Shown here in pieces: positions 19,206-28,628 of a stretch of DNA of 64,000 nucleotides (its first letter is position 1; the number at the start of each line of letters is the position of its first letter). Made by a program: the position numbers and the translations under genes. The notes under the pieces are model-generated. The model was not told the DNA's origin, did no database searches, and saw only the letters and a program-made list of their open reading frames with translations. Source of the DNA: Chitinophaga polysaccharea (lineage in GTDB: Bacteria > Bacteroidota > Bacteroidia > Chitinophagales > Chitinophagaceae); contig NZ_VIWO01000009.1 in NCBI RefSeq assembly GCF_007829335.1, positions 1 to 64,000 on the forward strand, in the 5' to 3' direction.

Positions 19206-20975
19206 ATGAAAAGAAATATTATCTTTTTGCTGGCCTGCCTTTGGCTATTTGCCGGTTGTAAAGATCTGCTGGTGCCGGAAATTGAGAATAACCGGAACCT
19301 GAATTCAGGTAAATATCCTCCCAATGATGCCGCGTTGCCATTTGGCATATTGCTGAATGGCTATAACCGGATACCCACTAATTCCTGGTCCTTTAATGAT
19401 GTAGCCACCGACGACGCCGTGACGAACGATCAGAGTAATGGTTTCCTGAAAATGGCGAATGGGCAATGGACAGCAAATAACAATCCGCTGAGTCAGTGGA
19501 CCAACGCATATGCGGCCATTCAGTATCTTAACATCATATTACGTGATGTAGATACCGTACATTGGGTGTCGGACCCCATCGTAAGTAAATTATTTGCGAT
19601 GCGGATAAAGGGTGAAGCCGCCGGTTTACGCGCACTTTTCTATTATCACTTATTGCAGGCGCACGGGGGCGTGTCTGAAGGCGGTGCTGTACTGGGGGTG
19701 CCAATTATCACGGACGTACAAGGATCCAATGCTGATTTCAATAAACCGCGCGCTACTTTTGAGGCTTGTATGAAGCAAATTTACAGTGATCTGTCAATGG
19801 CAGATCAGTTGCTTCCTCTGGACTACGAAAATATTGGAAGCGCCGCGCTCATCCCTGCGAAATATGGCACTGTGAGCCTCGAACAGTATAACCGGGCCTT
19901 TGGCGCCGCTTTCCGCGGATTCCTTACCGGACGTATTGCAAAGGCAATCCGGTCAAAAGCCGCATTGCTGGCTGCCAGCCCGGCTTTTGGTACCGGTAAT
20001 ACCACTACCTGGGCCGATGCTGCCGACTATGCCGGGGAAGTACTTTCTCTTAAAGGAGGTGTGGGTGCATTGGCTTCCAATGGTCTTACCTGGTATGCTA
20101 ACGCCGCTGAAATTGCGGGATTGGCCGATGGCGCCAATCCCGCAGAAATACTCTGGAGAAATAATTATGGCGACAACCGCGACCTGGAGCAGGCCAATTA
20201 TCCACCCGGATTATTTGGTAATGGACGTATCAATCCTACCCAGAACCTGGTGGACGCTTTCCCTATGGCCAACGGAATGCCTATTGGCAGCGCAGGCAGC
20301 GGCTATGATGCCACCAATCCCTATACAAACAGAGATCCCCGGTTGCGCATGTTTATCCTGGTGAACGGTGGAACTGCCGGGCCGAATAATACGGTTATCA
20401 GTACGGCGGCCGACGGCGGTACTAATGATGGACTTAACATAGTAGGAACATCTACCCGAACCGGGTACTATTTACGCAAGCTGTTGCGCCAGGATGTAAA
20501 CCTTAACCCTAATTCCACCAATAATCAACGGCATTACAAACCCCATATCCGGTATACAGAAATTTTTCTCAATTACGCCGAAGCCGCAAATGAAGCCTGG
20601 GGACCATTAGGAGCCGGTAAGTATCCATTTTCTGCCTATGATGTGATCAAAGCTATTCGCAAAAGAGCAGGTGTAGGTACTACTAACGGGGACGCTTACC
20701 TCGAAGAAGCCAAAGGTAATAAAGACCAGATGAGAGAGCTGATCAGGAATGAGCGGAGAATAGAATTATGCTTTGAAGGATTTCGCTTCTGGGATCTGCG
20801 CCGCTGGAAGGTTAACCTTGGTGAAACTGCCAGAGGGGTGAGCATAAAAAATAATGTTCCTGCTGTTATGAATGTGGAAACCCGCCAGTTTCTGCCATTC
20901 ATGACCTATGGCCCTATTCCTTACGGGGAAATACTGAAGTTTGGCACACTCGAACAAAACAAAGGCTGGCATTAA
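19206..20975 (+). CDS. SusD/RagB-like surface lipoprotein (xylan PUL, second)
   Basis: 589 residues with a lipoprotein signal MKRNIIFLLACLWLFAGCKD (Cys18). The C-terminal half has the SusD pattern (RYTEIFLNYAEAANEAWG, then RNERRIELCFEGFRFWDLRRW). It follows the short SusC by 33 bp and should form its cap. The sequence differs strongly from the first SusD of this PUL, so the pairs are not a recent duplication. Confidence 0.9.
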   Translation: MKRNIIFLLACLWLFAGCKDLLVPEIENNRNLNSGKYPPNDAALPFGILLNGYNRIPTNSWSFNDVATDDAVTNDQSNGFLKMANGQWTANNNPLSQWTNAYAAIQYLNIILRDVDTVHWVSDPIVSKLFAMRIKGEAAGLRALFYYHLLQAHGGVSEGGAVLGVPIITDVQGSNADFNKPRATFEACMKQIYSDLSMADQLLPLDYENIGSAALIPAKYGTVSLEQYNRAFGAAFRGFLTGRIAKAIRSKAALLAASPAFGTGNTTTWADAADYAGEVLSLKGGVGALASNGLTWYANAAEIAGLADGANPAEILWRNNYGDNRDLEQANYPPGLFGNGRINPTQNLVDAFPMANGMPIGSAGSGYDATNPYTNRDPRLRMFILVNGGTAGPNNTVISTAADGGTNDGLNIVGTSTRTGYYLRKLLRQDVNLNPNSTNNQRHYKPHIRYTEIFLNYAEAANEAWGPLGAGKYPFSAYDVIKAIRKRAGVGTTNGDAYLEEAKGNKDQMRELIRNERRIELCFEGFRFWDLRRWKVNLGETARGVSIKNNVPAVMNVETRQFLPFMTYGPIPYGEILKFGTLEQNKGWH

Positions 20976-21027
20976 TAGAAGCCATGTGCAGAGATCATTT
21001 TTAATTGAATTTTTGAAAACAGCAAAG

Positions 21028-21978
21028 ATGAAAAAGTTCCTGATACCCGCAATACTGCTGTTACTCGCAGCATGTAACAAAGATGCAACATTTCCCGACT
21101 ACGCATATCAAACGGTATATTTCGCCTATCAATATCCCGTTCGTACCATCACTTTCGGGGAAGATATCTTTAGTACAGAGTTGGATAACCAGCGCAAATG
21201 TAAAATAATGGCTGCAACGGGCGGTGTCTATTCCAGTAAAAAGACCCTGAATATCGGCATCTCAGTAGATAATACCCTCTTGGGAAGCGGTTTACTGTTT
21301 GGTGCCGGCAAAGATCAAATCCTGCCCATGCCTGCTAACTATTATTCACTGGCAGACAATAAGATTGTCATCCCTCAAGGTAGCCTGGCAGGCGGGGTAG
21401 AGGTGCAACTGACCGACGCGTTTTTTAACGATCCCAAGGCTATCAAAAACACCTATGTGATTCCATTGCGTATTACCGACAAGTCGGGCGCAGATTCCAT
21501 TCTGAGCGGAAAGGATTTTATCCTTTATGCCATTAAATATGTGAACGAGTGGCATGGTAACTACCTGCGAAGAGGAAAAGATGTAGTGTCAGGGAGCGTA
21601 AACCAAACCGTAGTGCGGCATGCGATGTATGTGGAAAAAGACGAAGTGAACAAATTAAGCACCAGGTCTATGAAAGAGTTGGAATTTCCCGTGGTATATA
21701 AAGACAAGGATGGTAATAATATATACTGCACATTGTTGCTCACCTTCCACGATGGTGAAAAATGTACCATCTCCTCCGCTACGGCCAACGTCAGTGCTAC
21801 CGGAGAGGGCCAATTTGTGAAAAGGGGAGAAAAGAACAGCTGGGGAAGCAAAGACAGGGATGCGCTTTATCTGCAATACCAGATCACGCTTCCGGACATG
21901 CAGGTATCCACATCAGACACATTGGTAATGAGAGACCGGTCTGTGACCATGGAAACATTTACCCCGGTGAGTAAATAA
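21028..21978 (+). CDS. DUF1735-type surface glycan-binding lipoprotein
   Basis: 316 residues starting MKKFLIPAILLLLAACNKD, a lipoprotein signal with Cys17. An in-frame ATG at 20941 overlaps the SusD gene and lacks a signal, so it is rejected. The first half (about 30-175) looks like the DUF1735 beta-sandwich of PUL surface proteins (MPANYYSLADNKIVIPQGSLAGGVEV). The second (about 180-316) is a lipocalin-like beta domain of the kind that follows DUF1735 (WHGNYLRRGKDV). It lies between SusD and the GH10, where other xylan PULs encode a surface glycan-binding protein. The binding role is inferred from position and fold. Confidence 0.75.
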   Translation: MKKFLIPAILLLLAACNKDATFPDYAYQTVYFAYQYPVRTITFGEDIFSTELDNQRKCKIMAATGGVYSSKKTLNIGISVDNTLLGSGLLFGAGKDQILPMPANYYSLADNKIVIPQGSLAGGVEVQLTDAFFNDPKAIKNTYVIPLRITDKSGADSILSGKDFILYAIKYVNEWHGNYLRRGKDVVSGSVNQTVVRHAMYVEKDEVNKLSTRSMKELEFPVVYKDKDGNNIYCTLLLTFHDGEKCTISSATANVSATGEGQFVKRGEKNSWGSKDRDALYLQYQITLPDMQVSTSDTLVMRDRSVTMETFTPVSK

Positions 21979-22005
21979 TTTTTATCCGACATTAAAGTAA
22001 TTGGT

Positions 22006-24153
22006 ATGAATCAACTTCATAAAATAGCGGCCGGCTTCCTGGTATTTGTTGTGATAAGCTCCTGCAATAAATATCAGAAGCTCGACTTTAACGTAGACAA
22101 GCCGGAAAGTGTGGCTGTACAGGAAAACATAGATGCCTACCCGGCGCTTAAAAGTTACATTAACCGCGCTTCGCAGCCGGGGTTTAAATGGGGAGTAGCG
22201 ATTGGTTTGCAGGAGTACCTGGATAAAGGCGTGAAGTACCGGCTGGCCAACCGGAACTTCGATGAAATTGTTTTAGGTTACGAAATGAAACATGGCGCAG
22301 TAGTGCAGGCGGATGGGAGCCTTGATCTCGCGAAGATAACGTCGCTGTTGCAAACAGCAGGAGAGGCAGGAATGCAGGTATACGGTCATACCCTGATGTG
22401 GCATGCCAACCAAAATGCCAGCTACCTGAAAAGACTGATCTCGCCTTTGCTGGTCACTTCCCCGGCATATCCCAATAGTTTAAGCGTTGCCGGGTTAAAG
22501 GACAACAGTTTTGCCAACTGGACAAAGCTCAATGCTGGTAACGGTATTTCAGTAATAACCGGAACTGGCATGGGAACGGGCAATAATGCCATAGCACTAA
22601 AAGCCAGCGGAGCCGCCGCAGATTTACAGCTCGCTACCCCGGGAATAACCATCAACAAGACACATAAGTATGAAGTGGTGATGTATATCCGGTCAAATGA
22701 AGCGGGAGAGGGAAGGATCTCTTTCGAAGGGTTAAATAATAATACGCCATTGGTAGACTGGACAAAGTCCGGAACGCCTACCGCCACCTTCACCACCGGC
22801 ATTTCATGGAAAGAAATCCGCTTTACCATCAGTGATTTTGCCGGTGATAATATTAAGCTGCATTTTGATTTGAAAAATAAAGCGGGGGTATCGTATTATA
22901 TCGATATTAATAATTTGTACGTATACGATACGCAAGGCACACCTGCAGTCAATAACCTGGTGACTAACGGCGATTTTGAATCCGGTGGCGGCTGGGGTGG
23001 TTGGGGTGGTAGCTCTACCCGTGGTGTAACTGCCGATGGTATGGGGGTAGGGAATAAAGGCAAGGCCTTTTATGTTACGAATCCGTCTAAATCGGCTAAT
23101 TACTGGGATGTACAAACCATCTATGACTTTGCGGCGCCTTTAGAGAACGGCGCTACTTACGAATTAAGCTTTTGGGTGAAGGGCACCGCAGCGGGAGTTA
23201 TTCGCCCGGAATTGCAGAGTGCCAACTATTCCTCTAACGGATTCGGACAAGTACAGGTGACCCAGGATTGGCAGCTGGTAACGATTTCTACTACAGCTAC
23301 AGCAAGCGATAGAACCCGGCTTGTGTTCAGTTATGGTGAATTTGCCGGGACTGTCTATATCGATGACGTAATACTGAAAAATGCCAAAGCAACGGGTGGA
23401 AGTACAACAGTGGTGGAGAAAACAGCCGCGGAAAAAAAATACATCCTCACCGAAGCGCTGGATAAATGGATGAGCGGTATGGTCGGTGCCGGTAAATCTG
23501 TAGTAAAAGCCTGGGACGTAGTAAACGAACCGATGGATGATGGCAAACCTTATGAGTTAAAAACAGGGGTGGGCAAAACGAACATGGCGTCCGATGAGTT
23601 TTACTGGCAGGATTACCTGGGTGAAGATTATGCCGTAACGGCCTTTAAAATGGCCCGTCAATACGGTAATGCTACGGATCTTCATTTTATAAATGATTAT
23701 AACCTGGAGTTTAACCTGGATAAATGCCGCGGTCTGATTGCTTATGTCAACTACATCGAAAGCCAGGGAGCCAGGGTGGATGGCATTGGTACCCAGATGC
23801 ATATGGATATTAATGCCAATAAAGAAAACATCGTTGCGATGTTTAAACTGCTGGCGGCTACCGGGAAGATGATAAAGGTTTCTGAACTGGATATGGGCGT
23901 CGGGGTGAAAACAACGGCCGCTACAGCCGGACATTATCAAGCCCAGGCCGATATGTACAAGTATGTCATCGATAAATATTTTGAACTCATTCCCGCTAAA
24001 CAGCGCTATGGTATTACCATCTGGAGCCCTATTGACAGCCCGGTTGGTTCCGGGTGGCGTCCCGGTGAACCAGTAGGATTATGGACGGAAGGGTACGTGC
24101 GCAAGCTCGCTTATGCTGCTGTAGCCAAGGCGCTGGAGGTCAATGCAAAATAA
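22006..24153 (+). CDS. GH10 endo-beta-1,4-xylanase with carbohydrate-binding modules inserted in the catalytic domain
   Basis: Surface lipoprotein (VISSCNK, Cys22) that cuts the xylan backbone. The GH10 barrel starts near residue 40 and is interrupted after GHTLMWHANQNASYLKRL (about 130-145). Two CBM4/CBM22-like jelly rolls follow (about 160-305 and 310-465), after which the barrel resumes at AEKKYILTEALDKW. Catalytic residues are Glu508 (acid/base in WDVVNEPMDD) and Glu627 (nucleophile in KVSELDMGV). Splitting of GH10 by tandem modules at this place is known for cell-surface xylanases of gut Bacteroides. It is the last plus-strand gene before a terminator. Confidence 0.92.
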   Translation: MNQLHKIAAGFLVFVVISSCNKYQKLDFNVDKPESVAVQENIDAYPALKSYINRASQPGFKWGVAIGLQEYLDKGVKYRLANRNFDEIVLGYEMKHGAVVQADGSLDLAKITSLLQTAGEAGMQVYGHTLMWHANQNASYLKRLISPLLVTSPAYPNSLSVAGLKDNSFANWTKLNAGNGISVITGTGMGTGNNAIALKASGAAADLQLATPGITINKTHKYEVVMYIRSNEAGEGRISFEGLNNNTPLVDWTKSGTPTATFTTGISWKEIRFTISDFAGDNIKLHFDLKNKAGVSYYIDINNLYVYDTQGTPAVNNLVTNGDFESGGGWGGWGGSSTRGVTADGMGVGNKGKAFYVTNPSKSANYWDVQTIYDFAAPLENGATYELSFWVKGTAAGVIRPELQSANYSSNGFGQVQVTQDWQLVTISTTATASDRTRLVFSYGEFAGTVYIDDVILKNAKATGGSTTVVEKTAAEKKYILTEALDKWMSGMVGAGKSVVKAWDVVNEPMDDGKPYELKTGVGKTNMASDEFYWQDYLGEDYAVTAFKMARQYGNATDLHFINDYNLEFNLDKCRGLIAYVNYIESQGARVDGIGTQMHMDINANKENIVAMFKLLAATGKMIKVSELDMGVGVKTTAATAGHYQAQADMYKYVIDKYFELIPAKQRYGITIWSPIDSPVGSGWRPGEPVGLWTEGYVRKLAYAAVAKALEVNAK

Positions 24154-24182
24154 CCCGAATCACTGCTGAAAGCTCAATAACA

Positions 24183-24217
24183 GCCCCCTATACGGTAAGT
24201 TTGGGGGGCACTTTTTT
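24183..24217 (+). terminator. Rho-independent terminator after the xylan SusC/D-GH10 operon
   Basis: GCCCCC at 24183-24188 pairs with GGGGGC at 24204-24209. The A/T-rich loop is short and the stem is followed by CACTTTTTTG. It lies between the convergent GH10 and HTCS-1 genes. Confidence 0.75.
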
Positions 24218-24230
24218 GCTGGGTAGTTAC

Positions 24231-27200
24231 TCAAGTGCCCTGTCTTTTTTGCATCCTGGCTATAAATTCGGAAGGCAACATATTGTATTTTATCTTGAAT
24301 GACTTGGCGAAATAGTTGGGCGTGGAGAATCCCACCTGGTAGGCAATTTCAGCAATGGTGAGGTCACTTCTTTCCATCAGCATAGCAGCTTTTTCCAGCC
24401 GGTAAGACCGGATGTATTCTACCGGGGTTTGACCGGTTAATTCCAGTAGTTTATTGTAGAGGGAGCTACGGCTCATCCCTACTTCTTTACTCAGGCTTTC
24501 CACCGAAAGTTGCGAATCTGTCAGGTTGGCTTCCAGGTGATTGGCGATTCGTGCCATCAATTTTTCTTCCGCTGATACTTTTTCTATTTCAGGAGCCAGC
24601 AATTTTATTTGTTTGGTATAGGTGCTTTTCAGGGTATCGTTAAGATGCAGCAGGTTCCTTATTTTCGCGTGAAGTATTTCGAAATTAAATGGTTTGGTGA
24701 CATAGTCGTTGGCGCCTGTAACCAATCCGGCGATCTGTTGTTCTTCATTGGTGAGTGCTGTCAGCAATATTACGGGTATATGGCTGGTTCTTTTATCCAG
24801 TTTCAGTTTATGCACCAGGCTGATACCATCCATTTGTGGCATGGTGATATCGCTGACAATCAAATGTGGATGTAATAGCAAAGCTTTTTGCCAGCCCTCT
24901 TTTCCATTGGTGGCTTCTATTACTTTGTAGTTCTTTCGAAGGTTATCTTTAAGATAATCCCTGAAGTCTTCATTATCTTCCACCAGTAATATGACCGATG
25001 TTTTCGAACTGTCCGGTAATTCTTCTCCATGTTGTAGTGTAACTATTTCCGGCTCCTGCAGCATTGTTCCGGGAGGCGGCGGCATTACGGCCGGCGTTTC
25101 CTGCACCGGATGCTGTGCGACGGTTTTTAAAGGAAGTTGTATAATGAAAGCGGCGCCTTGTCCGGGTTCGCTTTCCACTTCAATGGTTCCACCATGTATT
25201 TTTATAAATTCTTTTGTAATAGACAATCCAATGCCTGTTCCGTGGTTCAATATGGCGGACGTAGTATCCGTCTGGAAGAAATGCTCGAATATCTTTTCTC
25301 TTTTATCTTTGGGAATACCAATACCAGTATCTTTTACTATTATTTGAATCCATTGCCGATGGGCGGCTTCGTCTTTATTCAACAGTTTTAGTTCTACCGT
25401 AACTACACCTTTTTCCGGGGTAAATTTGAAGGCATTGGAAAGCAAATTGAAAAGAATACGTTCTATTTTATCATGGTCAAACAAAGCAGGTAACGCAGCC
25501 GGGCCGTTGATAAGGTTAAACTGGATGTTTTTTCGTTCAGCAAAGTCGCGGAAGGAGTCTATTACCTCTTTAATAAAAGCTACCAGGTCACCCGTTGTCA
25601 ACTGTAATTTTAGCTCATGTTCTTCCATTCTCCTGAAATCCAGTAATTGGTTGACCAGGTTGAGCAATCGCCGGGAGTTTCTTTTGATCATGTTTAGTTT
25701 GTGGAGCCGGGGAGCGATCTTTTCCTCATTGATAAGCTGTTCCACAGGACCCATAATCAGCGAAATAGGTGTTCTGAAATCGTGACTGAGGTTGGTAAGA
25801 AATTTGATTTTGAGCCGGTCTATATCCTGCAGCCTTTTTACTTCCAGTCTTTCCTGTTCCAGCATGAACTTTTTTCTTATCCGTTTGATGCCGAGGTGCC
25901 GGCTGTATAAGAGCAACAGGCAGATGGCACAAATGTAAAAGACGTATGCGTATATAGTTCGCCAGAATGGCGGGCGGACGTAAATCTTTATGGTAGTATC
26001 CTGGTTGCTCCAGATGCCGTCGTTGTTGGCGGCTTTTACATGGAAGGTGTATTCTCCCGGATCCAGATTCGTGTAGGCGGCGGTGTTAGCCGTGCCAATA
26101 TAGTTCCAGTCCTTATCAAATCCATCGAGTTTGTAGGCGTAGTAATTTTCGGTGGGAAGTGTATAGTTGAGCGCTACAAAGGTGATCGCAAAGTTTTGTT
26201 TGTAGGCCAGCCGGATATTATCAGCTACAGAAATATGTGCTTTAATGGGACCGTCTTCATCAGGGCGTATCGATTTGTTGGATACTTTTAAATCTGTTAG
26301 CAACACTGCCGGCGCATGCTTGTTGACCGTTACATCAGAAGGGGTAAAGTAATTAATACCTTCCAGTCCCCCGAACATCAGGTCGCCGTCAGATAAGCGT
26401 ATCCCGGAATTATGGACGAAGTTATTATTTTGTACCCCGTTATAGCGGGTATAGTTCCTGAATTTTTTTGATTCAGCATGAAAGCTGCTGATACCCATGT
26501 TGGTACTCAGCCAGATAATACCGTTCTTATCTTCCAGAATTTGATAGATAGTTACATTCTGCAGTCCGTCTTTTTCAGAGAAATTGATGAACCGTTGTTG
26601 TGTTTTATCAAAAAGACTCAGGCCTCCGAAAGTGCCTATCCACATACGGCCTTTACTGTCGCGGAGCAGCGTTTGTACTTTATCACTGGGCAGCAGGCTA
26701 TTGCTTTGCGTATAAATGTCCCATTGCCCGGTAGCCGGGTGATAAACGCCAATGCCTCCACCATGGGTACCCACCCAGATATTCCCTTCCGTATCTTCCT
26801 CGATAGCCCTGATATAGCCATTAAACGGTAGTTCTTTTTCACCAGGCAACGCAGGATTCGGGTGAGGGGTATACCTGGCAACCACCTGTTCATTTTTGAG
26901 TACGTCCAGGCCTTCTCCATTGGTACCTATCCAAACATTGCCTTTGCTGTCTTCTTTTATGCAAAAAATATCATTGGTACCAAGGTGGTTGGCGCCGGTA
27001 CCTTTGGCGAGGTATTTATAAGTTCCGTTAGCACTATTCATGATCAGCAGTCCTAGCGCGTAGGTGCCTATGTATAATTTCTTGTCACGGGTATATTGGA
27101 GCGCCATAATGGACACTTTATTCCCTTTTCCCGGGAGTGGAATGTCAATGGGGCGAACTTTCCCGGTTTTGCGGTTAAATTCAAACATACCACCGCCATC

Positions 27201-28352
27201 GGTAGCTACAAAAGCATTGCCGTCACTGTTTTCAGCCAGGGCAGTCACAATCGACGACTGACGGCCATTTTCATGGAAAGCAGTACCTGGTTTAAAATTA
27301 AAAAGATGCAGATTTTTATCATATTTGTTAATGCCACCCCGAAAAGTCCCTAACCAATAGATACCCCGCCCGTCGTTATAAATACATTTGATCGATTTGT
27401 TGGTAAGGCTGTAGATGTTTTCATCGGTAGGAAGATAATGGTCGGTAGTGTTTGTCCGGGTATTAAGTACTATCAATCCTTCTTCGGTGCCAATCCATAG
27501 TTGATGATCCTTGTCTGGTTTGATGCAGTTAATCAGTTTATCGTCCAGCAGTGGAAGGGAATGATAAGGGGAGATGCCGGCGCCATCGGCTTGTAGTGTA
27601 TACAAACCGGTAGCGGTACCTACCCAGATCTGCCCGTCGCTATCACCGGTAATTGCCCTGATTTCGTTGTCCCGAACGGTAAACCCGGCTTTCTTGTTGG
27701 TTATCAGTTTTACAGTTCCTGTGGAGGGAGTGTACCGGTAGAGGCCATGGCCGGTACCGACCCAGATTTGTTGTTGATGGTCTACAAAAATACAGTGGGG
27801 ACTAATTTTTGCTTCCGGTCTATCTTCTCCTGCTGCCAAATTGATTTTGGACACATGATGGGTACGGGGAACAAGCATAAATAAATGCTCGAACTGTGCT
27901 ATCCATATATTGCCGGCGGTATCGCTTGAAATATCGAGTATCACCGCATTAGGGGGTAATTGTGGCGCATCTGCATGGAGCGGAAAGTGAATAAAGGCAT
28001 CTTTTTTACGATCGTACAGGCTAATCCCGCCTCCGCTGGTACCTATCCAGAGGTTACCTGCTTTATCTTCATGCAACGCCAGCACCTCATTGGCTCTCAG
28101 GCTGGAGGAGTCTCCCTGGCGATGCCGGTAAACTGTAAAGTGTGTACCGTCAAATTTATTCAGACCGTCGTCCGTGGCAAACCACATCAGGCCGTAATGG
28201 TCTTTGATAATCGCATTTACCCCATTTGAAACTAATCCGTCTTTAGAGGTAAGCGAAGTGAAGTTGATATGACCGGATTGCGTCCAACCGGTTTTTACCA
28301 GGTATAGTAAACAGCACAGGAACGTGAAGGTATATTTAAGCATATTGGGCAA
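24231..28352 (-). CDS. Hybrid two-component system regulator HTCS-1 (xylan)
   Basis: 1373-residue one-protein signal system. The order is signal peptide, two seven-bladed sensor propellers built of repeats like GLMWFATDDGLNKFDG (about 25-720), a Y_Y_Y domain and one transmembrane helix near residue 800. The cytoplasmic part has a histidine kinase (His857 in NLSHDFRTP, ATPase G-boxes DTGIGIP and GTGIGLSI), a receiver (Asp1168 in VSDITMP) and an AraC-type helix-turn-helix at the end. The propellers would sense a periplasmic xylo-oligosaccharide and the AraC domain would activate the flanking genes. It is divergent from the GH43 fusion and convergent with the GH10 operon. The substrate is inferred from neighbours. 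Confidence 0.92.
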   Translation of the reverse strand: MPNMLKYTFTFLCCLLYLVKTGWTQSGHINFTSLTSKDGLVSNGVNAIIKDHYGLMWFATDDGLNKFDGTHFTVYRHRQGDSSSLRANEVLALHEDKAGNLWIGTSGGGISLYDRKKDAFIHFPLHADAPQLPPNAVILDISSDTAGNIWIAQFEHLFMLVPRTHHVSKINLAAGEDRPEAKISPHCIFVDHQQQIWVGTGHGLYRYTPSTGTVKLITNKKAGFTVRDNEIRAITGDSDGQIWVGTATGLYTLQADGAGISPYHSLPLLDDKLINCIKPDKDHQLWIGTEEGLIVLNTRTNTTDHYLPTDENIYSLTNKSIKCIYNDGRGIYWLGTFRGGINKYDKNLHLFNFKPGTAFHENGRQSSIVTALAENSDGNAFVATDGGGMFEFNRKTGKVRPIDIPLPGKGNKVSIMALQYTRDKKLYIGTYALGLLIMNSANGTYKYLAKGTGANHLGTNDIFCIKEDSKGNVWIGTNGEGLDVLKNEQVVARYTPHPNPALPGEKELPFNGYIRAIEEDTEGNIWVGTHGGGIGVYHPATGQWDIYTQSNSLLPSDKVQTLLRDSKGRMWIGTFGGLSLFDKTQQRFINFSEKDGLQNVTIYQILEDKNGIIWLSTNMGISSFHAESKKFRNYTRYNGVQNNNFVHNSGIRLSDGDLMFGGLEGINYFTPSDVTVNKHAPAVLLTDLKVSNKSIRPDEDGPIKAHISVADNIRLAYKQNFAITFVALNYTLPTENYYAYKLDGFDKDWNYIGTANTAAYTNLDPGEYTFHVKAANNDGIWSNQDTTIKIYVRPPFWRTIYAYVFYICAICLLLLYSRHLGIKRIRKKFMLEQERLEVKRLQDIDRLKIKFLTNLSHDFRTPISLIMGPVEQLINEEKIAPRLHKLNMIKRNSRRLLNLVNQLLDFRRMEEHELKLQLTTGDLVAFIKEVIDSFRDFAERKNIQFNLINGPAALPALFDHDKIERILFNLLSNAFKFTPEKGVVTVELKLLNKDEAAHRQWIQIIVKDTGIGIPKDKREKIFEHFFQTDTTSAILNHGTGIGLSITKEFIKIHGGTIEVESEPGQGAAFIIQLPLKTVAQHPVQETPAVMPPPPGTMLQEPEIVTLQHGEELPDSSKTSVILLVEDNEDFRDYLKDNLRKNYKVIEATNGKEGWQKALLLHPHLIVSDITMPQMDGISLVHKLKLDKRTSHIPVILLTALTNEEQQIAGLVTGANDYVTKPFNFEILHAKIRNLLHLNDTLKSTYTKQIKLLAPEIEKVSAEEKLMARIANHLEANLTDSQLSVESLSKEVGMSRSSLYNKLLELTGQTPVEYIRSYRLEKAAMLMERSDLTIAEIAYQVGFSTPNYFAKSFKIKYNMLPSEFIARMQKRQGT

Positions 28353-28407
28353 TCATTAAAAAAACAAGAGTTTTGGTTGTGCGATATGAACGTGGTTCTT
28401 TACTTTC

Positions 28408-28455
28408 CAATTTAAGTATTGTCATGAAATTAATCATCATTATGATACTAAATTG
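28408..28455. promoter_or_regulatory. Large dyad in the HTCS-1/GH43 divergent region
   Basis: A near-palindrome about 48 bp long. CAATTTAAGTAT at 28408-28419 mirrors ATACTAAATTG at 28445-28455 with one unpaired base, and a CAT and an ATG also face each other inside. It sits 56 bp from the HTCS-1 start and about 95 bp before the GH43 -7 box, so it may be a shared operator. It does not resemble the TGTAACATT repeat of the xyloglucan promoters. Confidence 0.4.
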
Positions 28456-28550
28456 CCCAAATACACTGAGGTTGATGCATAATTACTGTCTAAAAGACAT
28501 TTTTTCCATCAATTTCAACAAATGAACTAACAGGAAAGTGGTGGCCCCTG

Positions 28551-28558
28551 TATTTTTG
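28551..28558 (+). promoter_or_regulatory. -7 box of the GH43-GH10 operon
   Basis: TATTTTTG matches the Bacteroidota -7 consensus TAnnTTTG exactly and lies 71 bp before the GH43 start. No clear TTG-type -33 element is seen at the usual distance, which fits an activator-dependent promoter. Confidence 0.45.
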
Positions 28559-28628
28559 TTCCCAGGCAAGCCGCATTTCTTTAATAGGAACCCATAGAAA
28601 TCAAAATGATTGAATAACGTTTCGTAAG

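Noticed and set aside
10995..28560. TTTTTGTTCC shared between the regions upstream of 11280 and 28629, and a shared AGACATT upstream of both
   Set aside because: The distances between the shared words differ (74 versus 60 bp) and the surroundings do not align, so no common operator can be claimed.
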